Positions 52,521-63,634 are shown, counted from the stretch's first letter. The stretch: 64,000 nucleotides of DNA from an uncultured Saprospiraceae bacterium (GCA_937969415.1 CALBWK010000063.1:1-64000), one strand, 5' to 3'. A program made the numbers and translations. Notes: generated from the letters alone by a model not told the origin.

Positions 52521-53543
52521 TTAGAGTACCGGAACCTTTTTTTCAACGTATTTAGGTAGAACTGCCTTAAATCTGTCTATGATGTCTTGGAGTTTGGCAT
52601 ATGCTGCACCCCCAGAAGCATTCTTATGTCCCCCACCATTAAAGTGATTGCGACAGATTTCCTGTACTGAAATATCACCTTTAGATCTCAGTGATAGCTT
52701 CACTATGGTGGGTTGTTCTCTGATAAAGGCTGCAATTTTGATTCCTCTTAGCATTAAAAGGTAATTCACTACACCTTCTGTATCACCGCGCTTGATATCA
52801 AAGTCAATATAGTCTTGCTTGGTTAGCGCTATGATGCCTGCACCATATTCTGGAACTAACTCCATTCGGTTAGCCAAGCAGTGGCCTAATAAGCGCATCT
52901 GCTTTTCAGTAATAGTATTGAAGATTTTATCCTGTAGTCCATAATCATCGACACCTCTTTCTTTAAGTGCTGCTGCTACTTTATAGGTCTCTGGTCTCGT
53001 ATTATACTTAAATGAACCTGTGTCCGTTATCAGCCCTGTAAATAATGCGTCGCCAATATTTGCATCTAATTTTTCCATCTCACCAAGCTGGTGGATAAAT
53101 GTGTGTATAAGTTCACAAGTGGAGCTGGCTTCTGTATCCGAGAGCACATAATCAGCAAATGGCTCTGGATCTAAATGATGGTCTATAAGAATCTTCTTAG
53201 CTTTGGATTGGAGGACGGCTGGGCCCATTTTATCTACTCTATCCAGTGCATTAAAGTCCAAACAACAGATTATATCAGCCTTATCAATCTCATCAAATGA
53301 ACGAGATTGCTCATTATCAAAGACTATACAGTCATCAATACCTCTCAGATAGTGAAAGGTCGCTGGATATTCACTGGGCAGAATGATCTTAACAACATGT
53401 CCAAACTTCTCAAGAAAATGTCTGAGACCTAGAGACGAACCTATGGCATCACCATCAGGGTTTCTATGCGTAAGGATAACTATACCTTTAGGATAGGCTA
53501 GCAACTCCTTAAGTTCTATAATATCGGCAGTCGTCAAATTCAC
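52521..53543 (-). CDS. DHH-family phosphoesterase (NrnA-like nanoRNase/pAp phosphatase)
   Basis: 340 residues from GTG 53543. HRNPDGDAIGSSLGL at 26-40 binds metal; CLDFNALDRVD, then the DHH motif LIDHHLDPEPFADY; the DHHA1 domain ends with GGGHKNASGGAA. This is the NrnA arrangement: hydrolysis of 2-5-nucleotide RNAs and of 3'-phosphoadenosine-5'-phosphate. No ATG gives the same frame without losing the first strand. It heads the run DHH-FKBP-prfB-lpxR-like (51-base gap to the FKBP gene). Confidence 0.9.
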   Translation of the reverse strand: MNLTTADIIELKELLAYPKGIVILTHRNPDGDAIGSSLGLRHFLEKFGHVVKIILPSEYPATFHYLRGIDDCIVFDNEQSRSFDEIDKADIICCLDFNALDRVDKMGPAVLQSKAKKILIDHHLDPEPFADYVLSDTEASSTCELIHTFIHQLGEMEKLDANIGDALFTGLITDTGSFKYNTRPETYKVAAALKERGVDDYGLQDKIFNTITEKQMRLLGHCLANRMELVPEYGAGIIALTKQDYIDFDIKRGDTEGVVNYLLMLRGIKIAAFIREQPTIVKLSLRSKGDISVQEICRNHFNGGGHKNASGGAAYAKLQDIIDRFKAVLPKYVEKKVPVL

Positions 53544-53617
53544 ATGGCAAAAATGAACATTTAAGTGCCAGAATCAAAATATATTAACAGAGCAAGGCAA
53601 GCTAATCGCCATTTTTA

Positions 53618-53625
53618 TACTTTTG
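53618..53625 (+). promoter_or_regulatory. Candidate -7 element for ndk
   Basis: TACTTTTG matches TAnnTTTG, 25 bases before ATG 53651. No TTG at the proper distance, so half of the promoter is supported. Confidence 0.45.
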
Positions 53626-53650
53626 CGCCCTAAACAAAAAAGATAATACA

Positions 53651-54070
53651 ATGGCTGGGAACATAACCTTTACGATGATTAAGCCAGATGCTGTCAAAAA
53701 TGGACACATCGGCGCTATTCTTAACCACATTACCTCTGCTGGTTATAATATCGTGGCTATGAAATACACTAAGCTTAGTAAGGAAAAAGCTGGAGAATTC
53801 TATGCAGTACACAAAGAAAGACCCTTCTATGGAGAGCTAGTAGACTTTATGTCTTCTGGACCTATCGTAGCAGCTGTACTTTCTAAGGATAATGCAGTCG
53901 AGGACTTCAGAACCTTAATAGGCTCTACTAACCCTGCAGAAGCAGCAGAAGGAACAGTAAGAAAACTCTACGCAACGAGTATAGGAGAAAATGCAGTGCA
54001 CGGATCTGACAGTGATGAAAATGCCCAAATAGAGGCCAACTTTCACTTCGCTGCTACAGAAATGTTCTAA
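53651..54070 (+). CDS. ndk: Nucleoside diphosphate kinase
   Basis: 139 residues with [14 protein letters not shown] at 11-24 and the phosphorylated His117 in [10 protein letters not shown]. Other family motifs are [16 protein letters not shown] and [15 protein letters not shown]. It transfers gamma-phosphate between NTPs and NDPs. Length is typical. Single-gene unit with its own terminator; mutS2 converges. Confidence 0.97.
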   Translation: MAGNITFTMIKPDAVKNGHIGAILNHITSAGYNIVAMKYTKLSKEKAGEFYAVHKERPFYGELVDFMSSGPIVAAVLSKDNAVEDFRTLIGSTNPAEAAEGTVRKLYATSIGENAVHGSDSDENAQIEANFHFAATEMF

Positions 54071-54102
54071 GTAAAAGAGAAAGCAATACTTAAAATTAGA
54101 TG

Positions 54103-54133
54103 AGGCTCTTTCGTTAAGAAAGGGCCTTTTTTT
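54103..54133 (+). terminator. Terminator of ndk
   Basis: AGGCTCTTTC (54103-54112) pairs at all 10 positions, one G-T, with GAAAGGGCCT (54118-54127), followed by T residues to 54133. Confidence 0.9.
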
Positions 54134-54147
54134 ATTTGAGCTAACGT

Positions 54148-56529
54148 CTAAAAAGAGATATACGTTATACCTCTCCCGCCATACTCTTCTTCGGGATGCC
54201 ACATCTTGTTAATATCCTTGTACTCCTTAGCTTTTTGCCACAAGGTCCTCTGGAGCACTCCTGAGCCTTTACCGTGGAGAACCTTAAGATGATTTATAGA
54301 ATTGGACATCAAAGCTGCATCCAGAAATTCTTCTATAGCATCTAGAGCTTCGGCCTTTGTATATCCACGTATATCCAGCTCTGTATCTGGCTTGCCTCCG
54401 CCAGTAAGGGCATCCAGGTTTATAGATTTTGGTTTGATCTCAATAGGTTGGTTAGCCAATACAAGAGCACTTCTCGGCACCTCAAATTCCATTATCCCTA
54501 TCTCCAGTCGTACCTTCTTATCGTCCATCGCGACAACCTTTCCAGGTTCTCCTCCTTTCTTCAATTTGACAAACTGGCCAATCTTTAGGTCTGTGACTTT
54601 CTCCGCTTCTACCTTAAATACTTCGTCGCTAATCTCTGCCATTACTTTGCTTGACTCAGCTCTTTCTTTTTTCAATCTCTTGGCAGCGGCTTGGGCCTCC
54701 TCCAGCTTGCGCTCTTTCTTGAGATCTTTGATAAGATCTTGCAATTCTTTTTCATATTTAGAAAGTTGAACTTGACCTTTCTCACGAGCTTCTAGCTTAA
54801 TTTTCTTTCTCTTGATCTCAAGACTATCCTTCATAGAGTCGTAGTTCTTAATCAACTTCTCCAATCTATGTCTCTCATCAAAGGCTTCAAGTAATTGCTC
54901 TTCTAACACCTGTTTTTCATGTTGCAGATCTATAAGCAATCGATCCACGGTCTTACTGTCTTTTCCTGCCTTGTTCTTAGCGTACTCTAGTGTCTTCTTG
55001 GGGAGGCCAATTTTGTCTGCAATCTCAAAGGCAAACGAACTTCCCGGCTGACCTACTTTAAGCCGGTAAGTAGGGCTCAGTTCATCCTTATCAAACAGCA
55101 TAGCGCCATTGACTATACTTTTAGATTTATAAGCATAGTTTTTTATGTTAGAGTAATGGGTGGTTATGAGGCCAAAACACTTCTTTCGTACCAGTTGATC
55201 GAGAACAGCCTCTGCTATCGCCCCACCCATTTTGGGATCGGAACCACTCCCAAACTCATCCATCAGTATCATTGTCTTTCCTCCAGCACTTTCCATAAAC
55301 TCCTTCATATGTATAAGTCTAGAGCTATATGTACTCAAGTCACCTTCTAGAGACTGCTGATCTCCGATATCGATCATCATCTTATTGAACAATGTAAACT
55401 TGGAATCAGAATGTACGGGTACCAACATCCCAGATTGCAGCATTAACTGATTGAGTCCCATTGACTTAAGTGTAACAGACTTACCTCCGGCATTAGGGCC
55501 ACTGATAACAAGGATTCTTTTCTTCTCATCTAATCTTAACTCAAATGGGATCGTCTTCTTCTTAGCCTCTTGATTGAGAATAAATAAGAGTGGATGGTAT
55601 ACTTCCTTAACATGAAAAGATTGATCCTCGGAAATATTGGGCCTCTCTCCTTTGTAACTCAAAGAAAACTTGGCCTTAGCCCTTATCAGATCATAGCGTG
55701 TTAAGATTCTTTGCCAAAGGAGAAAATCATCTAAATAAGGTCTCAAGTAATTGCCGAGCTCCTTTAGAATCTTATATATCTCGTGACGCTTTCTGGCTTC
55801 CAATTCAAAGAGATCATTATTCAGATCGATTACACCATCTGGCTCTATAAAGACGGTCCTACCAGTAGAAGATTCGTCATGTATTATCCCTCTTATCTTT
55901 CGCTTATTCTCTGCACTTACACTCAGAACTCTACGACTATTCTTAAAGCTCTCTACATTATCCGTGAGTAACCCAGCTTGCTTGTACTTGGTAGCTAGAG
56001 ACTTAAATACTGACTCTAACTCTCTTTCTTTAGAACTGATTGAGCTAAATATCTTTTTGAGATCAGGAGATGCCGTCGGCTTTACCTTACCCTCCTCGTC
56101 AAATATGGTATCAAAACGCTTAAGTAGATCAGCTTCTATTTCAATTTGTTCAGAGATAGTTGTGAGGAGCGGAAATTGGGCTCTATTCTCTTTATTGGCA
56201 AAGAAACGTTGTAGCTCCGCAATCAACTGAGCGAGATTGTATATACGCATATAAGCCTCCTCCTCCAGAACGATATCGACTGTCCGCAGAAGTCTCAGGT
56301 CATTAAGGACGGATTCATATCTGTGTAATGGTACTTCGGTAAAGAGTTCTATGGACTTCCTGTATTCAACTACCTCATCTAACAGGTTTTCAATTTTGCC
56401 CTTATTATGAAAGATTCGCATAGATAATACTAGCTCAGCTGCTGGCCTTCCCATACAATAGGTAGATAAGCGCTCAAGTATCTTATCAAACTCTAGTTTC
56501 TCGTAGATATCAGAGGGATATAAAAACAT
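54148..56529 (-). CDS. mutS2: MutS2, ribosome-collision / recombination-suppressing MutS homologue
   Basis: 793 residues, no N-terminal mismatch-recognition domain. Core and clamp helices occupy 1-320. The ATPase has Walker A GPNAGGKSVTLKSMG near residue 343, MLVPVHSDSK, ILMDEFGSGSDP and TTHYSNIKN. A coiled-coil linker (about 510-640) is rich in Lys/Glu. The C-terminal Smr domain (about 717-793) has LDIRGYTKAEALDAIEEFLD and the LHGKGSGVLQ nuclease motif. MutS2 splits collided ribosomes or blocks recombination in other species; which applies here is not known. Length is usual. Confidence 0.95.
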   Translation of the reverse strand: MFLYPSDIYEKLEFDKILERLSTYCMGRPAAELVLSMRIFHNKGKIENLLDEVVEYRKSIELFTEVPLHRYESVLNDLRLLRTVDIVLEEEAYMRIYNLAQLIAELQRFFANKENRAQFPLLTTISEQIEIEADLLKRFDTIFDEEGKVKPTASPDLKKIFSSISSKERELESVFKSLATKYKQAGLLTDNVESFKNSRRVLSVSAENKRKIRGIIHDESSTGRTVFIEPDGVIDLNNDLFELEARKRHEIYKILKELGNYLRPYLDDFLLWQRILTRYDLIRAKAKFSLSYKGERPNISEDQSFHVKEVYHPLLFILNQEAKKKTIPFELRLDEKKRILVISGPNAGGKSVTLKSMGLNQLMLQSGMLVPVHSDSKFTLFNKMMIDIGDQQSLEGDLSTYSSRLIHMKEFMESAGGKTMILMDEFGSGSDPKMGGAIAEAVLDQLVRKKCFGLITTHYSNIKNYAYKSKSIVNGAMLFDKDELSPTYRLKVGQPGSSFAFEIADKIGLPKKTLEYAKNKAGKDSKTVDRLLIDLQHEKQVLEEQLLEAFDERHRLEKLIKNYDSMKDSLEIKRKKIKLEAREKGQVQLSKYEKELQDLIKDLKKERKLEEAQAAAKRLKKERAESSKVMAEISDEVFKVEAEKVTDLKIGQFVKLKKGGEPGKVVAMDDKKVRLEIGIMEFEVPRSALVLANQPIEIKPKSINLDALTGGGKPDTELDIRGYTKAEALDAIEEFLDAALMSNSINHLKVLHGKGSGVLQRTLWQKAKEYKDINKMWHPEEEYGGRGITYISF

Positions 56530-56638
56530 AGCACAAATATAAGTTGGCGTCCAATAGGAGGTATGAAGAATAGCAATGCAAAGAAAAAGAGCGATACTAA
56601 AGGAAAATGAACAATAACTGAATGGGAAAGGTTTTGTC

Positions 56639-56646
56639 TAACTTTG
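56639..56646 (+). promoter_or_regulatory. Candidate -7 element for aroC
   Basis: TAACTTTG matches TAnnTTTG, 15 bases before ATG 56662. No TTG at the proper distance. Confidence 0.4.
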
Positions 56647-56661
56647 AAGTAAGGAAAGCTT

Positions 56662-57753
56662 ATGGCAGGTAATAGTTTTGGTCAGATATTCAGGATAACA
56701 ACCTTTGGGGAGTCACATGGACCAGGGATAGGTGTCGTCATAGATGGGTGTCCAGCAGGTCTGACGATAGATAAGGACTTCATACAGAACGAACTAGATA
56801 GAAGAAGACCGGGACAATCAGCAATAGTTACTCAGCGTGCAGAATTGGATACCTATAAGATCTTATCTGGTGCCTTTGAGGGCAAGACAACAGGCACCCC
56901 TCTAACCTTCTACATCGAAAATACCAATCAGAAATCAAAAGACTATAGCCATATCAAGGATAATTACAGGCCTTCTCACGCAGATATGACTTATGATAAG
57001 AAGTATGGTAATAGAGATTATCGAGGTGGTGGTCGCTCATCCGCTAGGGAAACAGCAGCTCGGGTGGTCGCTGGAGCGGTGGCTAAGCTACTGCTTCGAG
57101 AGGTTAACATTTCTATCAGAGCAGGTGTCACGCAAGTTGGTCACATTGTGCTGGATCAAGCCGCCCAAACGATAGACTGGTCGCAAGTAGAACATAATAT
57201 TGTAAGATGCCCCAATGCCACACTTGCTAAGCAAATGGAGGCACATATAGCAGAGACAAAAAAGAAAGGTGATACCGTAGGCGGGCAAATTAGTTGTCTC
57301 ATTGAAGGATGTCCTGTAGGTCTAGGTGAGCCTGTATTTGACAAGTTGCACGCCGATCTAGGCAAAGCTATGCTGAGTATAAATGCAGTAAAAGGTTTTG
57401 CTTATGGCAGTGGTTTTGGAGCCGTATCACAGTATGGATCAGAACATAATGACTTATGGACAGAAGAAGGAAATGAACTAATCACTAAAACAAACAACTC
57501 TGGAGGTATCCAGGGAGGCCTCAGCAATGGGATGCCTATCTATTTTGATGTGGCCTTCAAACCTGTAGCGACGATTATGAGAGATCAAGAATCTGTAGAC
57601 AACAAGGGGCAAGTGTCTGTTGTGTCAGGCAAAGGAAGACATGATCCTTGTGTAGTGCCTAGAGCGGTGCCTATAGTAGAGGCGATGGCAGCACTTGTCC
57701 TCTGCGATCACTATCTAAGAAGTAGGATAGGCAGGATCGATCAAATGCTGTAG
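56662..57753 (+). CDS. aroC: Chorismate synthase
   Basis: 363 residues: [74 protein letters not shown] and the C-terminal [20 protein letters not shown]. The enzyme converts EPSP to chorismate with reduced FMN, the last common step of aromatic biosynthesis. Length is normal. No other shikimate gene adjoins. It converges on tamB with 4 bases between stops. Confidence 0.97.
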   Translation: MAGNSFGQIFRITTFGESHGPGIGVVIDGCPAGLTIDKDFIQNELDRRRPGQSAIVTQRAELDTYKILSGAFEGKTTGTPLTFYIENTNQKSKDYSHIKDNYRPSHADMTYDKKYGNRDYRGGGRSSARETAARVVAGAVAKLLLREVNISIRAGVTQVGHIVLDQAAQTIDWSQVEHNIVRCPNATLAKQMEAHIAETKKKGDTVGGQISCLIEGCPVGLGEPVFDKLHADLGKAMLSINAVKGFAYGSGFGAVSQYGSEHNDLWTEEGNELITKTNNSGGIQGGLSNGMPIYFDVAFKPVATIMRDQESVDNKGQVSVVSGKGRHDPCVVPRAVPIVEAMAALVLCDHYLRSRIGRIDQML

Positions 57754-57757
57754 AGCA

Positions 57758-60700
57758 CTAGTTATTTTTTTTGAGCTTAGCTATATCTTCTGACAAGGCC
57801 TCTTTGAAATCTGTGAGACTACCAAATTCTTTTCGATAGTTAAGACCTACACCATACTTAGAACCATCATCACCTAGAGAGTTTTTATCCCACTTACCGT
57901 AGGCCTTTAATTTCAATCGTCTATCTTCTGTCAGATAGAAACCTATGTTGAAATCGTGCACAACATAATTAGGTACAGTAGAAGCATTCACTTCATTGTT
58001 GATATAGCTGGTTCCGTAATCTAGCTCCCACCTATCATTCTGAAAACGCGGTTTGAGGTGAACCTCTATTTCGTCCGGAATGATCGAAGTATTGGTTGTC
58101 GGTTGTCCTGGTTGACCAGGTATTTCTTGACCGAACTGTGAGGTCTTGCCAAAAGTCAAATCAAAATCAATTCCTGAAACAAAACCATTCTCAGACAAAG
58201 CTTCTTGCAAGAAGCCAGATAGAATATGAGACAACTGATTAGAAATCATTTCACTCAAGGTATTATATCCTGTACTCGCCAAGCCACTCGCAGAGCCCAC
58301 GGCATTCCCAAAAGATGATGATGGCAAAAAACTACCAAACATAATCAAACCAGCCACTTGCTCATTTAGATCAGCCTCATTGGTCTTGAGTATCCGCATC
58401 TTACTATCTGCTAAATTTTTAAGATTACCTTGAAGCTCAGGAAATGCAATATCAAAATCTACAGTAGGCTTATAGAGAGTGCCTGTCAGATTCATCATCA
58501 AATCTACATCCGTACGTTGTCTTGCTTCACTTTGATCTTGTGGTCTATTTAAGTATTCTGCTAAGAATACATTGGTCGGAGCTTTGAGCTTTTCGTAATT
58601 GGCTTTCAGGTTGATATTAGCATTAATAGGGTCACCAGTCCAAGTTATTTGCCCTCCTTTCTCAACTGTAAATGGCTTGGATATAACGCCTCCAAAATAG
58701 GTAAAGAGATACTCTCCTCTGTCTAAAACATACTCCCCAAAAATATTAAAGTCTCCCTCTCTAGAAATTACAACTCGCATATTGCCATCACCGTGGCCAG
58801 TCATAATATCATTGATGTTTTCATTGAATATGACATTAATCTCTGCTTCAGGCGTTATACTCAGATTCATACGAACATCTACACCTTCTAAGGTCGGAAT
58901 CTCGAAAGAACTTGTATCACTCTTGAAATCAAAAACTGTATTTCTATCGACAACTTTTATTAAACTCTGATCATAATCTTCAGAAACAGATCCAACAGGA
59001 ATATTAACTACAGTTCCTAATCCAGAGGATGCTTCTACTACTATATCTGTACTAGAAAATGGCCCAGAAAAATCAACAACAATCTCCCCTATCCCTTGGC
59101 CATAATACGAGGGGTTATCTTCCTTTTCGGTGTCCAAGGCAAGAAATCTTGGTGAACTCATCTGCAAGTCCGAGGTAAAATCCGTAAACAAACTGTGATT
59201 CAATTTTCCTACTATGCTTGCCTCATTACGGTATTTATCATAGAGTTTGCCACCAGTCAGATCAATGACCTTATCTGTAACAATAAATTTTTCTTCTCCA
59301 AAATACAGTTCCGCCCCGAGATAATCGATAGTTGTAGTACCTCCAGTAACTAGACCTACCCCATCAAGTTTTATATCATCAATAGTACCAGACAATACTG
59401 CATCTACATCTGCCCCGCCACCTGTATTAGAAATACCATCATCAATAATAAATTCGAATGTATTCATTGCCAGGTTCCTTGCTGTTATTACTCCTGATAT
59501 ATCCTTTGTTTGTTTCTTATACTGAAAATCCTTAACGTGCAGCAAAAGACCATCATAAGCTCTATTAAGTTTCAAATCAACTTTTACATCCTGTCCATCA
59601 TCTTCGGCACTTAAGGTGAGGGCGCCGTAATCAACATCATTAAGATAAAACTCTGGGAGGTTAACCTTGACTATAGTTGGTGAAGCATCAAATATATTTT
59701 CTTTGAGAAGAACCACATTCCCTTCACCTGTAAAGTCAATTTTATCGTAATCTATCAGCGTATTTATCAATTCAAAATCAAACTTATCTAGGTCGACAAG
59801 GATTCCTTTCTCATTAACATCACTGATAATTATAGATCTATAATTATCGCGAATGACAAAGCCATTGATATCAATAGTTTTATTTCCTATAACAACTTCA
59901 TTAGCAGGACTGACGATCCATCTACTACTTAGCATATCGATATAGCCATCTGCAATCCTGGCCACTATCTCATCGTCACGGGGATATGCCTGCACTACAA
60001 TATCTATTTTCTCCAAAGAATCTAATACTTCATCAGAAGCTACCCTTAGTTCAAGTTGATCACCATTAGCTCGAAGACGCATAGCCAGTGGGCTAAAAGC
60101 TGTCTTGCCTATTTTAAGATCATTTACCTGCAAATTAAAGAATGACTTCTTATAGACTTCGTCTAGCCCTAGCAGCATATTCCCAACCTGGATGTTATCA
60201 TACTCTCCCTTATCCAATGACAATTCGAGCTTGTACGTCTCAGTTTCTGTGTTCACCTTACCATCAGCAGTGAGGCCTTGAATACTAGCTGAGGATAGAT
60301 TGGCTAATTCTAAGAAATTCTGAGAATCCTTGATCTCAAACTTAAATTCGAAATCTTGTTGAGGTATGGACATATTAGAACGACGAATAGACAGTTTTTT
60401 TGACCATTCTGGATGAGACTTAACCATATGTCTCTTAAAAGCTTCTGGCAAGTGCTGGAAATCAAATTGACCACCAATAGATCCAGATATAACATCAGAA
60501 GTTACTTGGACATTTCGTCTATTATTTATTTCAGGTGAGGAAGTTGCGAAGAGATTATTTATTTCATAAGGCTTTCCCTTAAAATTAAAAGCTAGATGAT
60601 TTACCGTACTTTCTCCAATAAGGTCAGAACTTTTGGTGCCTTTGAGAACAAGTTCAATGTCACCTTCTATATCACTAAAATCCTTACTAAGATTTAACGC

Positions 60701-62677
60701 CAATAAATCTATGTTGTCAATTTGAGCCTTAAAGTCAGAATCTATATTTTTTGTCTCAGGGTCGATAAAAATAACTCCATCAAAATCTAACTTCGCATTA
60801 GGATCTGAAGACGTCAACTTACCGTTGAATCTATTCTGCTCAAAGACTCCATTGAGATCAATACCAGAATATGTATAGCCTTTAAAATCAAAAGATTGTA
60901 ACTCGGCACTCAAATCTGTCAACAAACTTTGACTAGTCAATCCACGACCGTCACGTATTTCTGCTTGAAACGTGGCCATACCAAGGTCTTGATTTCCTGT
61001 CCAACTCCTCAAATCAAAATTCTCTAAGGCCATCTCACCAGAGTATTCGGCATTATCCATACCCTTTTTGATATCTAATCTTGTATCCAAAATAATTTTC
61101 CCTAAAGGCGAATCAAGAGTACCATAGACTACAAAGTCCTTAAAGAAACCATCTATATCTCCAGAAAAAACTATAGGATCTAGTTTATAAAATTGCTCTG
61201 GTGGATTAAAGTCAGGAATGATCAACTTCAGATTAGCTAGACTAGTTTGAAACTTCTCTACATTCAGATTCACAAGAGCTGACTCAGATCTTGTGAGTGC
61301 ATAAGTACTCAAGGTCCCTTTCATTGTAATCAAATCTGATAACGACAGCGTCAATCCGTCCGTATCCAAATTATCTATCGTACCTAGAACTGAACCCGAC
61401 AATCTCAACCACTTATTTTTATTTTTATTAATAAATGGAGATCCAGCAAGTTCTGGAAAGAAATATAGCAAGTCTTGAAAAGCCAGCTTTGTATCTTGTA
61501 AATCTGCCTCAATCTCTATCAACTGAGCAAATTTCTTAAATGAATTCAAATCTTCGTAACTAAAAGTAAGTTGATCACCCAATCTACTTCTATCGGTATG
61601 TAAAGCAAAGTTGTCGAGGTGGACTAGCTCATTGTTGACTAAAAGCTTATCTACATTGAGGCTATTAAGTTCAAATCCATTAGCCTCTTTTAAATTCAAA
61701 GACTTAATTGAAGACTCTATTGTCATAGGGGTCTTATAGACAGTTTCAGTTGCTTTAATATTAAAATCTGAAACCTCTAGATGATTGACATCAAATCCAG
61801 CTACTTTCTTGTTAGGAGCTTTCCTCCAATTATCAAGCTTAAATTGGCCATTGCTGATCTCTACATTATACAGTTTCAAATAGAATGGATCACTTTCCGC
61901 TTTAGTAATCTTTTCTTCTCTTTGGGAATCCGTATTGTCAACTTTTTCTGAGTTTACGTTTACCACTTTGTTTTCAAGAATAGCAATAGGGTTTGAGAGC
62001 ATTAATTCCCTGAATACAAACCGCCTACTATTCAAATCCAGAGTATCTATCACTAGAGTTCCTTCTTTTAGCGAAAGATCCAAGAAGTCGCCCTTAGCTT
62101 TATCCTGTTTAGAAATAAGAACATTATCGAAATAGATTTTTTCCAGACTCAGTTGAAAAGATTTGCCTTGACTGGTAGATTCTGCAGGCGCACCTTGAAA
62201 CTTAGACAAAACCTTTTCAAAACCAGAAAGAGATTCATTTTCTCCCGTCTTAAGTATTAAGCGTGCATCCACTAGGAATACCTCATTGAGCGAAATAGAG
62301 TTGTTGATCAGGCTTGTCACATTCTCTCTCAACGTACTGGAGAATCTCCCTATATAAGCTAGGGTATCACTATGGTCATCTGGGTTAGACAGATAAACAT
62401 CTTCTAGAAACAATCCTTTGAATATTGAAAAATCTACTTCACCGACCTCAGCTTTAGCTTGTGTCTTTTCAGAAATGGAATTTGCAGCTTTATCCACCAG
62501 CCAGTTTTGTACCGGCTTGATATGCAAGAGTAGTGGAATTAAGATAATGATACAGAGCAAAATAAAGAGTGTCCACATCAAGAGTCTGAGTCCTGATCTG
62601 CTTTTCTTTTTAGTTGCGGTCACCTTCTTTTCTTCTTGCATCTGCTGTCTGTCGTCTACCCTGTTATGGGCACACAT
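57758..62677 (-). CDS. tamB: TamB/DUF490 translocation and assembly module protein
   Basis: 1639 residues. A short basic N-terminus and one membrane helix (about 31-51, LLMWTLFILLCIIILIPLLL) lead to a very long beta-helical region (60-1350). The C-terminal TamB domain (about 1290-1639) has DFDIAFPELQGNLKNLADSK, AGLIMFGSFLPSSSFGN, ALSENGFVSGIDFDLTFGK and a final outer-strand region YGVGLNYRKEFGS. It spans the periplasm and, with a TamA/BamA-type partner, aids outer-membrane assembly or lipid flow; no partner gene is nearby. ATG 62641 (M13) is a possible alternative start. Confidence 0.93.
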   Translation of the reverse strand: MCAHNRVDDRQQMQEEKKVTATKKKSRSGLRLLMWTLFILLCIIILIPLLLHIKPVQNWLVDKAANSISEKTQAKAEVGEVDFSIFKGLFLEDVYLSNPDDHSDTLAYIGRFSSTLRENVTSLINNSISLNEVFLVDARLILKTGENESLSGFEKVLSKFQGAPAESTSQGKSFQLSLEKIYFDNVLISKQDKAKGDFLDLSLKEGTLVIDTLDLNSRRFVFRELMLSNPIAILENKVVNVNSEKVDNTDSQREEKITKAESDPFYLKLYNVEISNGQFKLDNWRKAPNKKVAGFDVNHLEVSDFNIKATETVYKTPMTIESSIKSLNLKEANGFELNSLNVDKLLVNNELVHLDNFALHTDRSRLGDQLTFSYEDLNSFKKFAQLIEIEADLQDTKLAFQDLLYFFPELAGSPFINKNKNKWLRLSGSVLGTIDNLDTDGLTLSLSDLITMKGTLSTYALTRSESALVNLNVEKFQTSLANLKLIIPDFNPPEQFYKLDPIVFSGDIDGFFKDFVVYGTLDSPLGKIILDTRLDIKKGMDNAEYSGEMALENFDLRSWTGNQDLGMATFQAEIRDGRGLTSQSLLTDLSAELQSFDFKGYTYSGIDLNGVFEQNRFNGKLTSSDPNAKLDFDGVIFIDPETKNIDSDFKAQIDNIDLLALNLSKDFSDIEGDIELVLKGTKSSDLIGESTVNHLAFNFKGKPYEINNLFATSSPEINNRRNVQVTSDVISGSIGGQFDFQHLPEAFKRHMVKSHPEWSKKLSIRRSNMSIPQQDFEFKFEIKDSQNFLELANLSSASIQGLTADGKVNTETETYKLELSLDKGEYDNIQVGNMLLGLDEVYKKSFFNLQVNDLKIGKTAFSPLAMRLRANGDQLELRVASDEVLDSLEKIDIVVQAYPRDDEIVARIADGYIDMLSSRWIVSPANEVVIGNKTIDINGFVIRDNYRSIIISDVNEKGILVDLDKFDFELINTLIDYDKIDFTGEGNVVLLKENIFDASPTIVKVNLPEFYLNDVDYGALTLSAEDDGQDVKVDLKLNRAYDGLLLHVKDFQYKKQTKDISGVITARNLAMNTFEFIIDDGISNTGGGADVDAVLSGTIDDIKLDGVGLVTGGTTTIDYLGAELYFGEEKFIVTDKVIDLTGGKLYDKYRNEASIVGKLNHSLFTDFTSDLQMSSPRFLALDTEKEDNPSYYGQGIGEIVVDFSGPFSSTDIVVEASSGLGTVVNIPVGSVSEDYDQSLIKVVDRNTVFDFKSDTSSFEIPTLEGVDVRMNLSITPEAEINVIFNENINDIMTGHGDGNMRVVISREGDFNIFGEYVLDRGEYLFTYFGGVISKPFTVEKGGQITWTGDPINANINLKANYEKLKAPTNVFLAEYLNRPQDQSEARQRTDVDLMMNLTGTLYKPTVDFDIAFPELQGNLKNLADSKMRILKTNEADLNEQVAGLIMFGSFLPSSSFGNAVGSASGLASTGYNTLSEMISNQLSHILSGFLQEALSENGFVSGIDFDLTFGKTSQFGQEIPGQPGQPTTNTSIIPDEIEVHLKPRFQNDRWELDYGTSYINNEVNASTVPNYVVHDFNIGFYLTEDRRLKLKAYGKWDKNSLGDDGSKYGVGLNYRKEFGSLTDFKEALSEDIAKLKKNN

Positions 62678-62737
62678 AAATTACTACTCCTATAACACCA
62701 AAATTGGTCAAATAGAGCACTCGAGGTTGATCCTTAA

Positions 62738-63583
62738 TTAATGTTTAACTGGGGATTGCAATTGCGCCCACAAGGTACGTGTTTCCACAGCTTCTTTCAC
62801 GTCATGAACTCTTAAAATATCAGCACCATTCATCAATGCGGCCATATGTAAAGCGGTAGTCCCATTTAGTGCTCCCTTAGGGTCTGTAGAAAGGGTCTTG
62901 TAGACCATAGATTTGCGACTAATACCGACCATTATAGGTCTTTCTAAGACATCAAAAGCGCCTAATTTCCTCAACATTTCAAAATTTTGGGTGGTCGTCT
63001 TCGCAAATCCAAAACCTGGGTCAATAATAACTTGATCAATACCCTTAGATTTAAGCTTATAGATCTTCATTATCAGGTCATCTATTACTTCAAAAACTAC
63101 ATCGCTATAATCTGTTTGAGTCAGCATATCAGCTGGTGTACCTCTCATATGCATCAAGACATAAGGGCAGCCCTTGTCAGATACAGCTTCTAAAATGGAG
63201 GCATCTTGACTAAACCCCGTTATATCATTGACTATAAATGGGCCTATATCAGACAAGGCATTGACAACCGAGCCGTGAAAGCAATCTATACTCAAGACAG
63301 CATCGGGAAGTGACTTAACAATCTCCGTGATTACTGGCTGCAAGGACTCTAATTGTTGCTCTGCTGATACCAAATGAGCACCTGGTCTAGATGAAAAAGC
63401 ACCGACATCGATTATATCGGCTCCTTCATCCAGCATCAGTTGGACTTGCTTCATTGCAGAATCAAGCAGCAAGTATTGCCCTCCGTCATAGAAGGAGTCA
63501 TTAGTTATGTTCAGAATACCCATTATCAGAGGCTGACTATAGTCAAGCAGAGTATTACCTACTTTGAGTGTACACACGTTCAT
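62738..63583 (-). CDS. folP: Dihydropteroate synthase
   Basis: 281 residues: MGILNITNDSFYDGG at about 20-34, where the usual Thr-Pro is Thr-Asn; DVGAFSSRPGA, INDITGFSQDASI, VIIDPGFGFAKT, MVGISRKSMVYKTL and the C-terminal ILRVHDVKEAVETRTLW. It condenses p-aminobenzoate with hydroxymethyldihydropterin pyrophosphate. Sulfonamide-target loops are intact. It lies 60 bases upstream of tamB in the same direction; co-transcription is possible. It is divergent from the M23 gene. Confidence 0.95.
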   Translation of the reverse strand: MNVCTLKVGNTLLDYSQPLIMGILNITNDSFYDGGQYLLLDSAMKQVQLMLDEGADIIDVGAFSSRPGAHLVSAEQQLESLQPVITEIVKSLPDAVLSIDCFHGSVVNALSDIGPFIVNDITGFSQDASILEAVSDKGCPYVLMHMRGTPADMLTQTDYSDVVFEVIDDLIMKIYKLKSKGIDQVIIDPGFGFAKTTTQNFEMLRKLGAFDVLERPIMVGISRKSMVYKTLSTDPKGALNGTTALHMAALMNGADILRVHDVKEAVETRTLWAQLQSPVKH

Positions 63584-63634
63584 TGTCCAATTTTAACATA
63601 TAATTAGCCAAAGTTGTGATTTCTAGTCTAGTAA

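Noticed and set aside
54302-54769. 155-codon plus-strand frame
   Set aside because: Antisense shadow of mutS2, no family pattern.
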